Origin: an uncultured Haemophilus sp.
GTDB taxonomy: Bacteria > Pseudomonadota > Gammaproteobacteria > Enterobacterales > Pasteurellaceae
Direction: 5' to 3'
NCBI GenBank assembly: GCA_902482195.1
Contig: CABSZQ010000113.1
Span: 1 to 5,363, forward strand
DNA length: 5,363 bases
Notes under the pieces: model-generated
What the model was told of the DNA's origin: nothing
The model's database searches: none
What the model saw: only the letters and a program-made list of their open reading frames with translations
Translations under genes and position numbers: made by a program
In this document: positions 1 through 5,363 of the stretch, in pieces
Layout of the letters: every line of letters begins with the position of its first letter
Position numbering within the stretch: position 1 is the first letter of the stretch

Positions 1-8
1 CCGCACTT
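1..8 (-). repeat. Truncated DNA uptake signal sequence (8 of 9 core bases)
   Basis: The window opens with CCGCACTT, which is the complement-strand form of the Haemophilus uptake signal (ACCGCACTT) lacking only the base cut off by the window edge. It sits outside any gene visible here. One base to the left would confirm or reject it; an 8-base match alone can occur by chance, but four full copies elsewhere in the window make it credible. Confidence 0.55.
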
Positions 9-82
9 ATTCGTTCATTATCAAATCAACGATTCATCAAGCTATTTTTTCCTATAAATTCCCCATTTTTTGATCTGAGTCC

Positions 83-111
83 CCTTTTGAAAACCGGCTT
101 TGTAATATACT
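83..111 (+). promoter_or_regulatory. Candidate promoter of the uhpC-like gene
   Basis: TATACT at 106-111 is a five-of-six match to the sigma-70 -10 hexamer and would start transcription near base 118, leaving a leader of about 27 bases. No good -35 hexamer lies at the proper distance: at 17 bp spacing the bases are CCTTTT (83-88), and the better TTGAAA (87-92) is only 13 bp away. A poor -35 would fit a promoter needing an activator, which is how uhp genes are usually controlled, but I see no convincing CRP or UhpA site. A TATAAA at 53-58 is an alternative -10. Confidence 0.3.
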
Positions 112-144
112 GAAATGACTTATTATCATTAGAGGAGAAATATT

Positions 145-1470
145 ATGGGTATCTTCAGTGTACCACCGGATCTACCGGTTACGAAAAGCAAAGAGGAGAT
201 CGACAAAACTTATCGTTACTGGCGATTACATTTGATGATTACCAGTTATATCGGCTACGCCGTTTTCTATTTTACTCGTAAAAGTTTTAACTTCGTTATG
301 CCTGCCATGCTAACGGACTTAGGGCTACAAAAAGCCGATATCGGGATCATGGGTACTGCTTTTTATCTCACCTACGGCGTGTCTAAATTCTTATCGGGTG
401 TACTTGGTGACCGTTCTAATCCTCGTTACTTTATGGGGATTGGTTTAATGATGACGGGTGTCGTCAATATTCTATTCGGTATGAGTTCATCTGTCTTTAT
501 GTTTATCACCCTTTGGATGATCAACGCCTTTTTCCAAGGTTGGGGCTGGCCTCCATGTTCAAAAATCCTAAATACTTGGTACTCACGTAATGAGCGCGGT
601 TTATGGTGGGCTATTTGGAATACCTCACATAACTTAGGTGGTGCACTCATTCCAATTTTATCTGGTGCTGTAGCCCTTTATTGGGGATGGCGTTACGGTA
701 TGATCGTGCCAGGAATTATTGCCTGTGTCATCGGTTTTGCTCTTTGTTTCTTATTACGCGATCGCCCAACATCAATGGGACTTCCAACAGTAGGTGAATG
801 GCGTAATGATATCGCTGAAAAGGAACATGAAAATGAAGGTCTAGGTTTATCTAACTGGGAAATTCTTAAAATTTATGTGTTTAAAAACAGCATTATCTGG
901 GCATTAGCATTTTCTTGGTGTTTTATTTATATCATCCGTACCGGTATCAATGACTGGGGTAACTTATATTTAACAGAAACCCACGGTTATGACTTACTTA
1001 AAGCGAACTCCGCGGTTTCTTTCTTTGAAATCGGTGGATTCTTAGGAGCACTTTTTGCAGGCTGGGGCTCTGATAAGTTCTTCAACGGAAACCGTACCCA
1101 AATGAACATCATTTATGTGTTAGGTATTATTTCAACCTCCTTAGCATTATGGTTCATCCCAAGTGATAACTATTTTGTTATGTGTGGATTATTCTTCCTA
1201 ATGGGATTCTTTATCTTTGGTCCGCAATTCCTTATCGCCATGGCCGCTGCTGAAAACTCCCACAAACATGCTTCAGGTTCTTCTACCGGCTTCGTTAGCC
1301 TCTTTGCCTATATTGGTGCTGCAGCGGCAGGGGCGCCATTAGCATGGATTATTCAATCACTCCACTGGAACGGATTCTTTGGTAGCTTGTTTATTGTGTC
1401 TCTTGCTTGTGCATTATTACTCATTTTCGTGTACTTCTTGCAACGTAAGAAAAATAAACTCAAAGTCTAA
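145..1470 (+). CDS. uhpC: UhpC-like hexose-phosphate sensor/transporter, major facilitator superfamily
   Basis: Inner-membrane protein of the organophosphate:phosphate antiporter family (UhpT, GlpT, UhpC, PgtP). At 441 residues it matches Escherichia coli UhpC (about 440), which it resembles more than UhpT or GlpT, judged from memory: the N-terminal EID..YRYWR stretch (18-27), FYFTRKSFN (41-49), NAFFQGWG (127-134), WYSRNERG (145-152), GEWRND (217-222) and GPQFLIAMAAAE (359-370) all have UhpC counterparts. Twelve hydrophobic segments are readable, with a hydrophilic central loop at about 206-245. The two arginines expected to bind substrate phosphate are present (R45 and R265). The TM11 Asp/Lys pair of UhpT is absent, as in UhpC. 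The start is supported by AGGAG at 133-137, seven bases before the ATG. In E. coli UhpC senses external glucose-6-phosphate and signals through UhpB; in chlamydiae a UhpC homologue is the actual transporter. No uhpA, uhpB or uhpT is in this window, so sensing versus transport is open. Confidence 0.8.
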   Translation: MGIFSVPPDLPVTKSKEEIDKTYRYWRLHLMITSYIGYAVFYFTRKSFNFVMPAMLTDLGLQKADIGIMGTAFYLTYGVSKFLSGVLGDRSNPRYFMGIGLMMTGVVNILFGMSSSVFMFITLWMINAFFQGWGWPPCSKILNTWYSRNERGLWWAIWNTSHNLGGALIPILSGAVALYWGWRYGMIVPGIIACVIGFALCFLLRDRPTSMGLPTVGEWRNDIAEKEHENEGLGLSNWEILKIYVFKNSIIWALAFSWCFIYIIRTGINDWGNLYLTETHGYDLLKANSAVSFFEIGGFLGALFAGWGSDKFFNGNRTQMNIIYVLGIISTSLALWFIPSDNYFVMCGLFFLMGFFIFGPQFLIAMAAAENSHKHASGSSTGFVSLFAYIGAAAAGAPLAWIIQSLHWNGFFGSLFIVSLACALLLIFVYFLQRKKNKLKV

Positions 1471-1483
1471 TCGAGGCATATAA

Positions 1484-1520
1484 AAATCGGGCTAAAACAA
1501 CCACTGTTTTAGCCCGATTT
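1484..1520. terminator. Bidirectional Rho-independent terminator between uhpC-like gene and pfkA
   Basis: A perfect 16-bp inverted repeat, AAATCGGGCTAAAACA (1484-1499) and its complement (1505-1520), encloses a 5-base loop. On the plus strand it is followed by CTTTTGTTTT, and on the minus strand the stem runs into TTTTTATAT. It lies 14 bases after the uhpC-like stop and 28 bases after the pfkA stop, so it can end both convergent transcripts. Confidence 0.92.
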
Positions 1521-1547
1521 CTTTTGTTTTAAATAACCTTTAGAAGA

Positions 1548-2513
1548 TTATTCTAAGCGTTTAGCCATTTCTAACCAATCGGCTTTAAATTCACGGCGCA
1601 TATTGTTGATCGCATCAATAATATCGTGGTGAACTAATTTTTCGTTTTGAATACCCACGCAATAGCCACCTTTACCTTGTAGCAATATATCTACCGCATA
1701 TACGCCCATACGTGAAGCTAAAATACGGTCGAAGGCACAAGGTGAACCACCACGTTGAATATGGCCTAATACGGTAGCACGGGTTTCATGGCCTACACGA
1801 GCTTCAATCTCACGAGCAAGAGAATGTACATCTGTGATTAATTCAGTAATCGCAATGATGGCATGGCGTTTTCCACGAATAATACTGCGTTCAATTTGGC
1901 GAATTAATTCTTCACGATTAAATTCCACTTCAGATGCCACGATATATTCACAACCACCCGCAATACCTGCAGAAATGGTTAAGTCACTACAATGACGACC
2001 CATGATTTCTACGATAGAAATACGTTGGTGAGAACTTGAGGTATCACGTAAACGGTCAATCGCATCCACCGCTGTTTGTAGTGCTGTTTCATAACCGATT
2101 GTGTAATCAGTTCCTGCTACATCGTTATCAATCGTCCCTGGAATACCTACGCAAGGGAAACCATGTTCTTCTGTGAGTAATTTAGCCCCCATATAAGAAC
2201 CATCACCACCGATAACAACCAAAGCATCAATACCGTGAGAACGTAAAATTTCTGCACATTTTTCACGTACTGCAGGATCTTTAAATTCTGGGAAACGTGC
2301 GGAGCCTAAAAATGTACCACCACGGTTAATAATATCGGATACACTATAACGGTTTAACTGTTGGATTTTATTGTTATATAAGCCTTGATAACCGTCATAA
2401 ATCCCAAATACTTCAAGCCCTTCTGCAAGAGCTGCACGAACAACGCCACGGATAGCAGCATTCATACCTGGCGCATCACCACCACTGGTTAATACAGCAA
2501 TTTTTTTAATCAT
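1548..2513 (-). CDS. pfkA: ATP-dependent 6-phosphofructokinase (phosphofructokinase I)
   Basis: Cytoplasmic glycolytic enzyme that phosphorylates fructose 6-phosphate with ATP to fructose 1,6-bisphosphate; the bacterial enzyme is normally a tetramer, activated by ADP and inhibited by phosphoenolpyruvate. It has 321 residues against 320 in E. coli PfkA, the extra residue falling near 115-119. Visible motifs: GGDAPGMNA (11-19, nucleotide loop), SARFPE (71-76), GGDGS (102-106, Mg/ATP), PGTIDND (125-131, with the catalytic aspartate D129 and D131), SHQR (161-164), MGR (171-173), E224, and R245, H251 and R254 for substrate from the neighbouring subunit. Effector-site residues R22, R26, R55, R156, E189, K215 and H217 are retained. 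One oddity is Ser176 in MGRHCSDL where E. coli has Gly. An AGGT ribosome-binding site lies about 6 bases before the ATG. The gene is downstream of the lipoprotein gene with a 110-bp gap, so it probably also has its own promoter. Confidence 0.97.
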   Translation of the reverse strand: MIKKIAVLTSGGDAPGMNAAIRGVVRAALAEGLEVFGIYDGYQGLYNNKIQQLNRYSVSDIINRGGTFLGSARFPEFKDPAVREKCAEILRSHGIDALVVIGGDGSYMGAKLLTEEHGFPCVGIPGTIDNDVAGTDYTIGYETALQTAVDAIDRLRDTSSSHQRISIVEIMGRHCSDLTISAGIAGGCEYIVASEVEFNREELIRQIERSIIRGKRHAIIAITELITDVHSLAREIEARVGHETRATVLGHIQRGGSPCAFDRILASRMGVYAVDILLQGKGGYCVGIQNEKLVHHDIIDAINNMRREFKADWLEMAKRLE

Positions 2514-2564
2514 ATTTACCTACTTTGAACTCTAAAAATAATTGGCGTCAAGATTACACCATCC

Positions 2565-2593
2565 ATTATTTCTGCTCTAGAAAAATTTTTAAA
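2565..2593 (-). promoter_or_regulatory. Candidate pfkA promoter
   Basis: In the 110-bp gap upstream of pfkA, reading the minus strand, TTTAAA (2588-2593, four of six to TTGACA) is followed after 17 bp by AATAAT (2565-2570, five of six to TATAAT). This would start transcription about 45 bases before the ATG. A second possible -10, TATACT, lies at 2614-2619 just after the lipoprotein stop but has no good -35. The gap is very AT-rich, so either match may be accidental. No GC-rich terminator hairpin is seen here, leaving read-through from upstream possible. Confidence 0.3.
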
Positions 2594-2623
2594 ATTTACG
2601 TGGAATTTGATCTAGTATAAGTT

Positions 2624-3217
2624 TTAGTGATGGAAATAACTTTCACATTTCCAAGAAAGATCTGCTTTTTGTAATGTCTTGCTTTCTTTTGCAACTAAAT
2701 ACTTTTGTAAGTTTTTCACAATTTTTACTTCGTTTAAACGCTGAAATTTCTTACCTTGTTCCACTTTTTGGGAATATTGATATTGCACAAAGCCACAATG
2801 CGGAACATTTTTACCCTTAGCTATATCCACTTGCCAAGACGGATTTTGTTCTGTCGGCGCATAAATGACATAACCATTTAACTCTGTGGCAGGCTTTTTC
2901 GGATTCGTTGAATTCGCAAGGATTTTGAAATCTTTCACACCTAAATTACGGTATACTTTCTCACGTAATGCTACGCGTTGCTCAATAGAACGGGATAAAT
3001 CACGATCAAGCAACACTTCAATTTGAGACTGCCAATTTTCCAAGGTATCCGGCTCTGCAAGATAAACATAACGCGCAATCGTATCTAAATCTTGGCTTGC
3101 AGTAAGTTTATAGGTTTTGCCGTTGTATTCAATTTTTTCAGGTGTTTGAAGCTGACTCACTTTTGCCGCACAACCTGATAATAAAAGTGCGGTCAATATA
3201 ACAAGGAATTTATTCAT
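2624..3217 (-). CDS. Small lipoprotein of unknown function (HI0983-like by position)
   Basis: I do not recognise a functional family. The reading frame stays open up to 3289, but the start at 3217 is preferred because it opens a textbook lipoprotein signal: Lys at 3, a hydrophobic core ([10 protein letters not shown]) and a lipobox LSGC with the lipidated cysteine at 16. The upstream extension lies inside yaaA in another frame and would bury this signal. The product is 197 residues, about 182 after cleavage. Position +2 is Ala, not Asp, so outer-membrane sorting is expected. The mature part is rich in Lys, Gln and Tyr and has two further cysteines (C141 in PHCGF, C191 in WKCESYF near the end), which could form a disulfide in the periplasm. 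The ATG overlaps the yaaA stop by 8 bp, with only a weak GCGAG Shine-Dalgarno match, which suggests coupled translation. The hydrophobic-core codons for Thr9-Ala10-Leu11 are an uptake signal sequence. By memory the same position in H. influenzae holds an uncharacterised gene. Confidence 0.85.
   Translation of the reverse strand: MNKFLVILTALLLSGCAAKVSQLQTPEKIEYNGKTYKLTASQDLDTIARYVYLAEPDTLENWQSQIEVLLDRDLSRSIEQRVALREKVYRNLGVKDFKILANSTNPKKPATELNGYVIYAPTEQNPSWQVDIAKGKNVPHCGFVQYQYSQKVEQGKKFQRLNEVKIVKNLQKYLVAKESKTLQKADLSWKCESYFHH
3185..3193 (+). repeat. DNA uptake signal sequence within the lipoprotein signal peptide
   Basis: A full AAGTGCGGT core in the context AAAAGTGCGGTCAA, which also matches the bases usually flanking the Haemophilus signal. 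Read on the coding strand it supplies codons ACC GCA CTT for Thr-Ala-Leu (residues 9-11) of the lipoprotein leader. The signal is recognised in double-stranded DNA by the competence uptake machinery of this genus. Confidence 0.95.
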
Positions 3218-3986
3218 TGATATCTCGCTTAAATACAAATTCTTTTTCAGTTGAGGATGCTGAATCAAACCAATAACCACCAAGATCAAACTCTTTCAGT
3301 TGTTCAACACGTTCCAAACGATTTTGAATGATAAAACGACACATTAAACCACGGGCTTTTTTCGCATAAAAGCTAACCACTTTGTATTTGCCATTCTTAT
3401 TATCTAAGAAAACAGGCTTCACAATCTGTGCCTCTAATTGGCTTTCTTTTACTGATTTATAGTATTCATCAGAAGCTAAATTGATCAAAATACGATCGCC
3501 TTGCTCATCAAGTGCTTGTTGTACGGATTGAGTGATGATGTTACCCCAAAAAGCATAAAGATCTTTCCCTTTTGGATTCGCTAGCTTTGTGCCCATTTCC
3601 AAGCGGTAAGGCTGCATTAAATCGAGGGGTTTAAGTAAGCCATATAAGCCGGAAAGCATACGTAAATGGCGTTGCGCGAATTGTATATCTTCATCAGATA
3701 AACTATCTGCATCTAACCCGGTGTAAACATCACCTTTGAATGCCCAAATGGCGGCGCGTGAATTTTTTTCGTTGTGAGATTTTGTCCATTCAGCAAAGCG
3801 AGCGGCATTTAAGCCCGCAAGTTTATCGCTGATAGACATTAAGGAAGAAAGATCTTGGGGAGATAATTGACGACAGATTTCAATCAGTTGCTCACTATAA
3901 TCCGTCAAGTGCGGTTGAGAAACAGGAAGATTTCTGACCGCACTTTCAAAATCTAAGGTTTTTGCCGGGGAAATAATGGCTAACAT
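3210..3986 (-). CDS. yaaA: Peroxide stress protein YaaA (DUF328/UPF0246 family)
   Basis: Cytoplasmic protein of the YaaA family; in E. coli yaaA belongs to the OxyR response and lowers free intracellular iron during hydrogen peroxide stress, though its biochemical activity is not settled. The length, 258 residues, is typical. Family landmarks run in order: ISPAKTLD (5-12) at the N terminus, [11 protein letters not shown] (81-91), [20 protein letters not shown] (108-127), EMGTKL (130-135), [11 protein letters not shown] (167-177), PVFLD (191-195) and [15 protein letters not shown] (205-219). A strong AAGGAGA Shine-Dalgarno (3991-3997) sits just before the ATG and fixes the start. It lies 63 bp downstream of dprA without a visible terminator, and its last 8 bp overlap the lipoprotein gene. 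Codons 14-17 and 24-27 contain two oppositely oriented uptake signals. An OxyR site was not identifiable by eye. Confidence 0.96.
   Translation of the reverse strand: MLAIISPAKTLDFESAVRNLPVSQPHLTDYSEQLIEICRQLSPQDLSSLMSISDKLAGLNAARFAEWTKSHNEKNSRAAIWAFKGDVYTGLDADSLSDEDIQFAQRHLRMLSGLYGLLKPLDLMQPYRLEMGTKLANPKGKDLYAFWGNIITQSVQQALDEQGDRILINLASDEYYKSVKESQLEAQIVKPVFLDNKNGKYKVVSFYAKKARGLMCRFIIQNRLERVEQLKEFDLGGYWFDSASSTEKEFVFKRDINE
3907..3915 (+). repeat. DNA uptake signal sequence in yaaA (left arm of inverted pair)
   Basis: Full AAGTGCGGT core, preceded by TC rather than the usual AA, so only the 9-mer is perfect. It lies in the yaaA codons for Gln24-Pro25-His26-Leu27. It is one arm of an inverted pair with 3937-3945. 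Confidence 0.9.
3937..3945 (-). repeat. DNA uptake signal sequence in yaaA (right arm of inverted pair)
   Basis: Full ACCGCACTT core with the favoured flank (ACCGCACTTTC). It encodes Ser15-Ala16-Val17 with the end of Glu14 of YaaA. With 3907-3915 it forms a 9-bp inverted repeat; an inner AGAAA/TTTCT pairing (3918-3922 with 3931-3935) could extend the hairpin around an 8-base loop. No T run follows on either side, so it is not a standard terminator. Confidence 0.95.
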
Positions 3987-4013
3987 AGGTTCTCCTTTCT
4001 AAAACTGAACCGT

Positions 4014-4022
4014 ATCTTAGCA
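4014..4022 (-). promoter_or_regulatory. Candidate extended -10 promoter for yaaA
   Basis: In the 63-bp gap between dprA and yaaA the minus strand reads TGCTAAGAT: an extended -10 (TGN) followed by TAAGAT, four of six to TATAAT including the key T1, A2 and T6. Transcription would start near 4007, about 20 bases before the yaaA ATG. No clear -35 is present, which extended -10 promoters can tolerate. This would let yaaA be expressed apart from competence induction of dprA. Confidence 0.4.
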
Positions 4023-4049
4023 CAGGATTGCCTCATCGCTCTACCCCGT

Positions 4050-5165
4050 TTATGCTATCCGCTTATAGAGTCCATTCTCATTGACGATTAAGTCTTGCAA
4101 TTCCAAATCTAATAACTGCACTAAAAGCAAATCCACCGGCAAATTCAATGCGGCAGATAAATCATCAAGACTTATCGGTGTATAACTGATATGTTGATAA
4201 AGTTCAGGATGACTCGGCTCCACAGCTGGAATTTTTGCTGTGAGCGGTTTAGCTATCGACTGATTGATTGGCGTATGTACTGGCGGCTGAAAAACAATGC
4301 TATGGTTGAGGCTATCTAAAATATCTTTCACATTTTCTACCAACATTGCACCTTGCTTAATCAGTTTATGACAGCCTTGACTGTATTCACTTTGAATATT
4401 CCCTGGCAACGCAAAAATATCGCGATTTTGTTCTAAGGCATAACGTGCTGTAATGAGTGATCCGCTTTTCTCTGTGGCTTCAATGACTAATGTCCCCAAT
4501 GAAAGCCCGCTGATAATGCGATTACGACGAGGAAAGTTTTCAGCAATCGGTGCTTGCGTAGGGATAAATTCAGAAACTAATGCCCCATTATTTTCGATAA
4601 TTTGCTCGGCTAATCTACGATGTTTAGCGGGGTAAATGTGATCTAATCCACTACCCAATACGGCAATGGTTTGTCCTTGAATATCCACCACCGCCTGATG
4701 ACTAAATCCATCAATACCTAATGCAAGCCCACTCGTCACCGTCAATCCTGCGAGAGAAAGCTCTGTCGCAAAATATTTTGCCCAATATTCCCCATAAGCC
4801 GAACAATAACGGCTCCCAACCATGGCGATTTGTTGAGCTGAAAGTGCGGTCAAATTGCCTTTCACAAATAATAAAGGCGGAAAACCACTAATTTGTTTAA
4901 GTAAAAAAGGATAGTCATCTGAAAAACAATGAATTAAATGATGGCCTTCTTTTTCTGCCCAGTTCAAGGCAGGTTCAATGAATTTCATTTCTGGCTGAAA
5001 CCAACGACGAATCTGTAAAGCATTCCAGCCTATTTGTTGAAATGCCACTTCATCATAATTTAATAAGTCTTCTATACTCACATGGGCTAAAATTTGTTGA
5101 ATCCGCACACTGCCCAATTTGGGCACTTGAGCTAATCGCAACAAAATCGACGTAAAATCGCTCAT
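4050..5165 (-). CDS. dprA: DNA-processing protein DprA (Smf)
   Basis: Cytoplasmic competence protein, first described in Haemophilus, that binds single-stranded DNA entering during transformation, protects it and loads RecA on it. The 371-residue length is close to H. influenzae DprA. Three parts are visible: an N-terminal helical SAM/HhH-like region (about 1-70), the central Rossmann-type DprA fold (about 75-285), and a C-terminal winged-helix-like domain (about 320-371, [21 protein letters not shown]) after a Pro-rich linker (293-320). Core motifs: MVGSR (115-119), TSGLALGID (144-152), [11 protein letters not shown] (169-179), [12 protein letters not shown] (211-222), EKSGSLITA (232-240), ALPGN (252-256) and LIKQGA (268-273). 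The start is fixed by a strong AAAGGAGAG (5170-5178) four bases before the ATG. A CRP-S-like site about 76 bp upstream predicts control by Sxy and CRP. An uptake signal encodes Thr106-Ala107-Leu108, just ahead of the core fold. dprA may share a transcript with yaaA downstream. Confidence 0.97.
   Translation of the reverse strand: MSDFTSILLRLAQVPKLGSVRIQQILAHVSIEDLLNYDEVAFQQIGWNALQIRRWFQPEMKFIEPALNWAEKEGHHLIHCFSDDYPFLLKQISGFPPLLFVKGNLTALSAQQIAMVGSRYCSAYGEYWAKYFATELSLAGLTVTSGLALGIDGFSHQAVVDIQGQTIAVLGSGLDHIYPAKHRRLAEQIIENNGALVSEFIPTQAPIAENFPRRNRIISGLSLGTLVIEATEKSGSLITARYALEQNRDIFALPGNIQSEYSQGCHKLIKQGAMLVENVKDILDSLNHSIVFQPPVHTPINQSIAKPLTAKIPAVEPSHPELYQHISYTPISLDDLSAALNLPVDLLLVQLLDLELQDLIVNENGLYKRIA
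4842..4850 (+). repeat. DNA uptake signal sequence within dprA
   Basis: Full AAGTGCGGT core in the context GAAAGTGCGGTCAAA, matching the preferred flanks. On the coding strand it gives ACC GCA CTT, Thr106-Ala107-Leu108 of DprA, in the short segment ([10 protein letters not shown]) between the N-terminal region and the conserved MVGSR motif. Confidence 0.95.
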
Positions 5166-5187
5166 AATTCTCTCCTTTAAAAAGAAA

Positions 5188-5193
5188 ATTATG
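5188..5193 (-). promoter_or_regulatory. Candidate dprA -10 element
   Basis: The minus strand reads CATAAT, five of six to the sigma-70 -10. Transcription would start near 5181, leaving a leader of about 16 bases that still contains the ribosome-binding site. At 17 bp spacing the -35 position reads TCATTT, a poor match, as expected if an activator is needed. The predicted start puts the CRP-S-like site at about -61, a standard class I activation position. Confidence 0.5.
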
Positions 5194-5230
5194 GCGAGAT
5201 TTGTCTCAAAAAATGAAAAGTTTGTCTTAA

Positions 5231-5252
5231 TTCTGCAATTCAGATCGCAAAA
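5231..5252. promoter_or_regulatory. CRP-S (Sxy-dependent CRP) site upstream of dprA
   Basis: A 22-bp near-palindrome whose core on the plus strand is TGCAA (5234-5238), six bases, then TCGCA (5245-5249); on the minus strand it reads TGCGA-TCTGAA-TTGCA, flanked by T-run and A-rich outer bases. Ordinary CRP sites have TGTGA-N6-TCACA; CRP-S sites in Pasteurellaceae have TGCGA-N6-TCGCA and need Sxy (TfoX) as well as CRP-cAMP. Here one half site is perfect and the other has one mismatch (A for G). dprA is an established member of the H. influenzae competence regulon, which supports the assignment. Confidence 0.85.
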
Positions 5253-5307
5253 AGAGAAAAAATTTTAGAAAAAATCGGCATACCAGAAACAAGGAATAAA
5301 ACAGGAC

Positions 5308-5334
5308 AAAAATGGCTTATTAAAAGCCATTTTT
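5308..5334. terminator. Rho-independent terminator, probably of a minus-strand gene beyond the right edge
   Basis: An 11-bp perfect inverted repeat, AAAAATGGCTT (5308-5318) and AAGCCATTTTT (5324-5334), with a 5-base loop. Each arm ends in five T on its own strand, and on the minus strand TTTTTGTCCTGTTTT follows. No plus-strand gene precedes it in the window, so it most likely ends a minus-strand transcript entering from the right, insulating dprA. The outer 28 bases (5336-5363) may include that gene's tail: one minus-strand frame runs open from the edge to a TAA at 5333-5335, but this is too short to identify. Confidence 0.75.
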
Positions 5335-5363
5335 AGAGATTAATTCCGAGCAATGATTCATAT

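Noticed and set aside
426..650. 74-residue minus-strand reading frame opposite the uhpC-like gene
   Set aside because: It lies wholly within a strongly supported gene, has no ribosome-binding site or recognisable motif, and is a shadow of conserved coding sequence.
2581..2597. AT-only palindrome (AAAAATTTTT and flanks) as a terminator after the lipoprotein gene
   Set aside because: The stem has no GC pairs and would be too unstable for intrinsic termination; better explained by the AT-rich promoter region.
2626..2650. Possible CRP site (TGTGA ... TCAC) at the end of the lipoprotein gene, upstream of pfkA
   Set aside because: The half sites are about 12 bases apart instead of 6, and both are lipoprotein codons.
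3218..3289. Longer version of the lipoprotein with 24 extra N-terminal residues starting at 3289
   Set aside because: The extension lies inside yaaA, would place the lipoprotein signal internally and lacks a Shine-Dalgarno; the start at 3217 gives a standard lipobox leader.
4453..4635. 60-residue plus-strand reading frame opposite dprA
   Set aside because: It is antisense to the most conserved part of DprA, with no motif or start signal; a shadow frame.
4685..4692. Match to the Haemophilus Chi sequence (GNTGGTGG, minus strand)
   Set aside because: A single 8-base degenerate match that simply encodes Val-Val-Asp in DprA; expected by chance at this frequency.
5196..5207. Small inverted repeat GAGA-CAAA-TCTC near the dprA -10
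   Set aside because: Only four base pairs; too short to claim an operator without conservation data.

Overview
The window looks like a chromosomal segment from a Haemophilus-type member of the Pasteurellaceae. The DNA is AT-rich. The 9-mer DNA uptake signal of the Haemophilus influenzae type (AAGTGCGGT or its complement ACCGCACTT) occurs four times in full and once truncated at base 1. The order pfkA, small lipoprotein, yaaA, dprA is, from memory, that of H. influenzae Rd around HI0982-HI0985. The species cannot be fixed from sequence alone; a relative such as H. parainfluenzae is possible.

Layout. Bases 1-144 hold the 5' region of a plus-strand major facilitator gene (145-1470) that closely resembles UhpC, the hexose-phosphate sensor/transporter. 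A perfect 16-bp hairpin with T-rich flanks on both sides (1484-1520) separates it from the convergent pfkA (1548-2513, minus). Upstream of pfkA, on the same strand, are a short lipoprotein of unknown function (2624-3217), yaaA (3210-3986) and dprA (4050-5165). Bases 5166-5363 carry the dprA promoter region with a good match to a CRP-S (Sxy-dependent competence) site, and a second hairpin at 5308-5334 that probably ends a minus-strand gene lying beyond the right edge.

How the genes relate. dprA is the competence gene that protects incoming single-stranded DNA and loads RecA on it; its upstream site predicts induction with the competence regulon. yaaA (peroxide stress) and the lipoprotein overlap by 8 bp and are probably translated from one message. 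No terminator is visible between dprA and yaaA, so competence transcription could run on into both. pfkA (glycolysis) and the uhpC-like gene (hexose phosphate sensing or uptake) are both concerned with sugar phosphates but converge on a shared terminator, so they are not an operon.

I found no mobile element, CRISPR array, tRNA or rRNA, and nothing that amounts to a new multi-gene system. The points most worth a second look are the CRP-S site, the uptake signals lodged in coding sequence (one in a lipoprotein signal peptide, two forming an inverted pair in yaaA), the UhpC homologue without a visible UhpAB partner, and a Gly-to-Ser change next to the PfkA active site.
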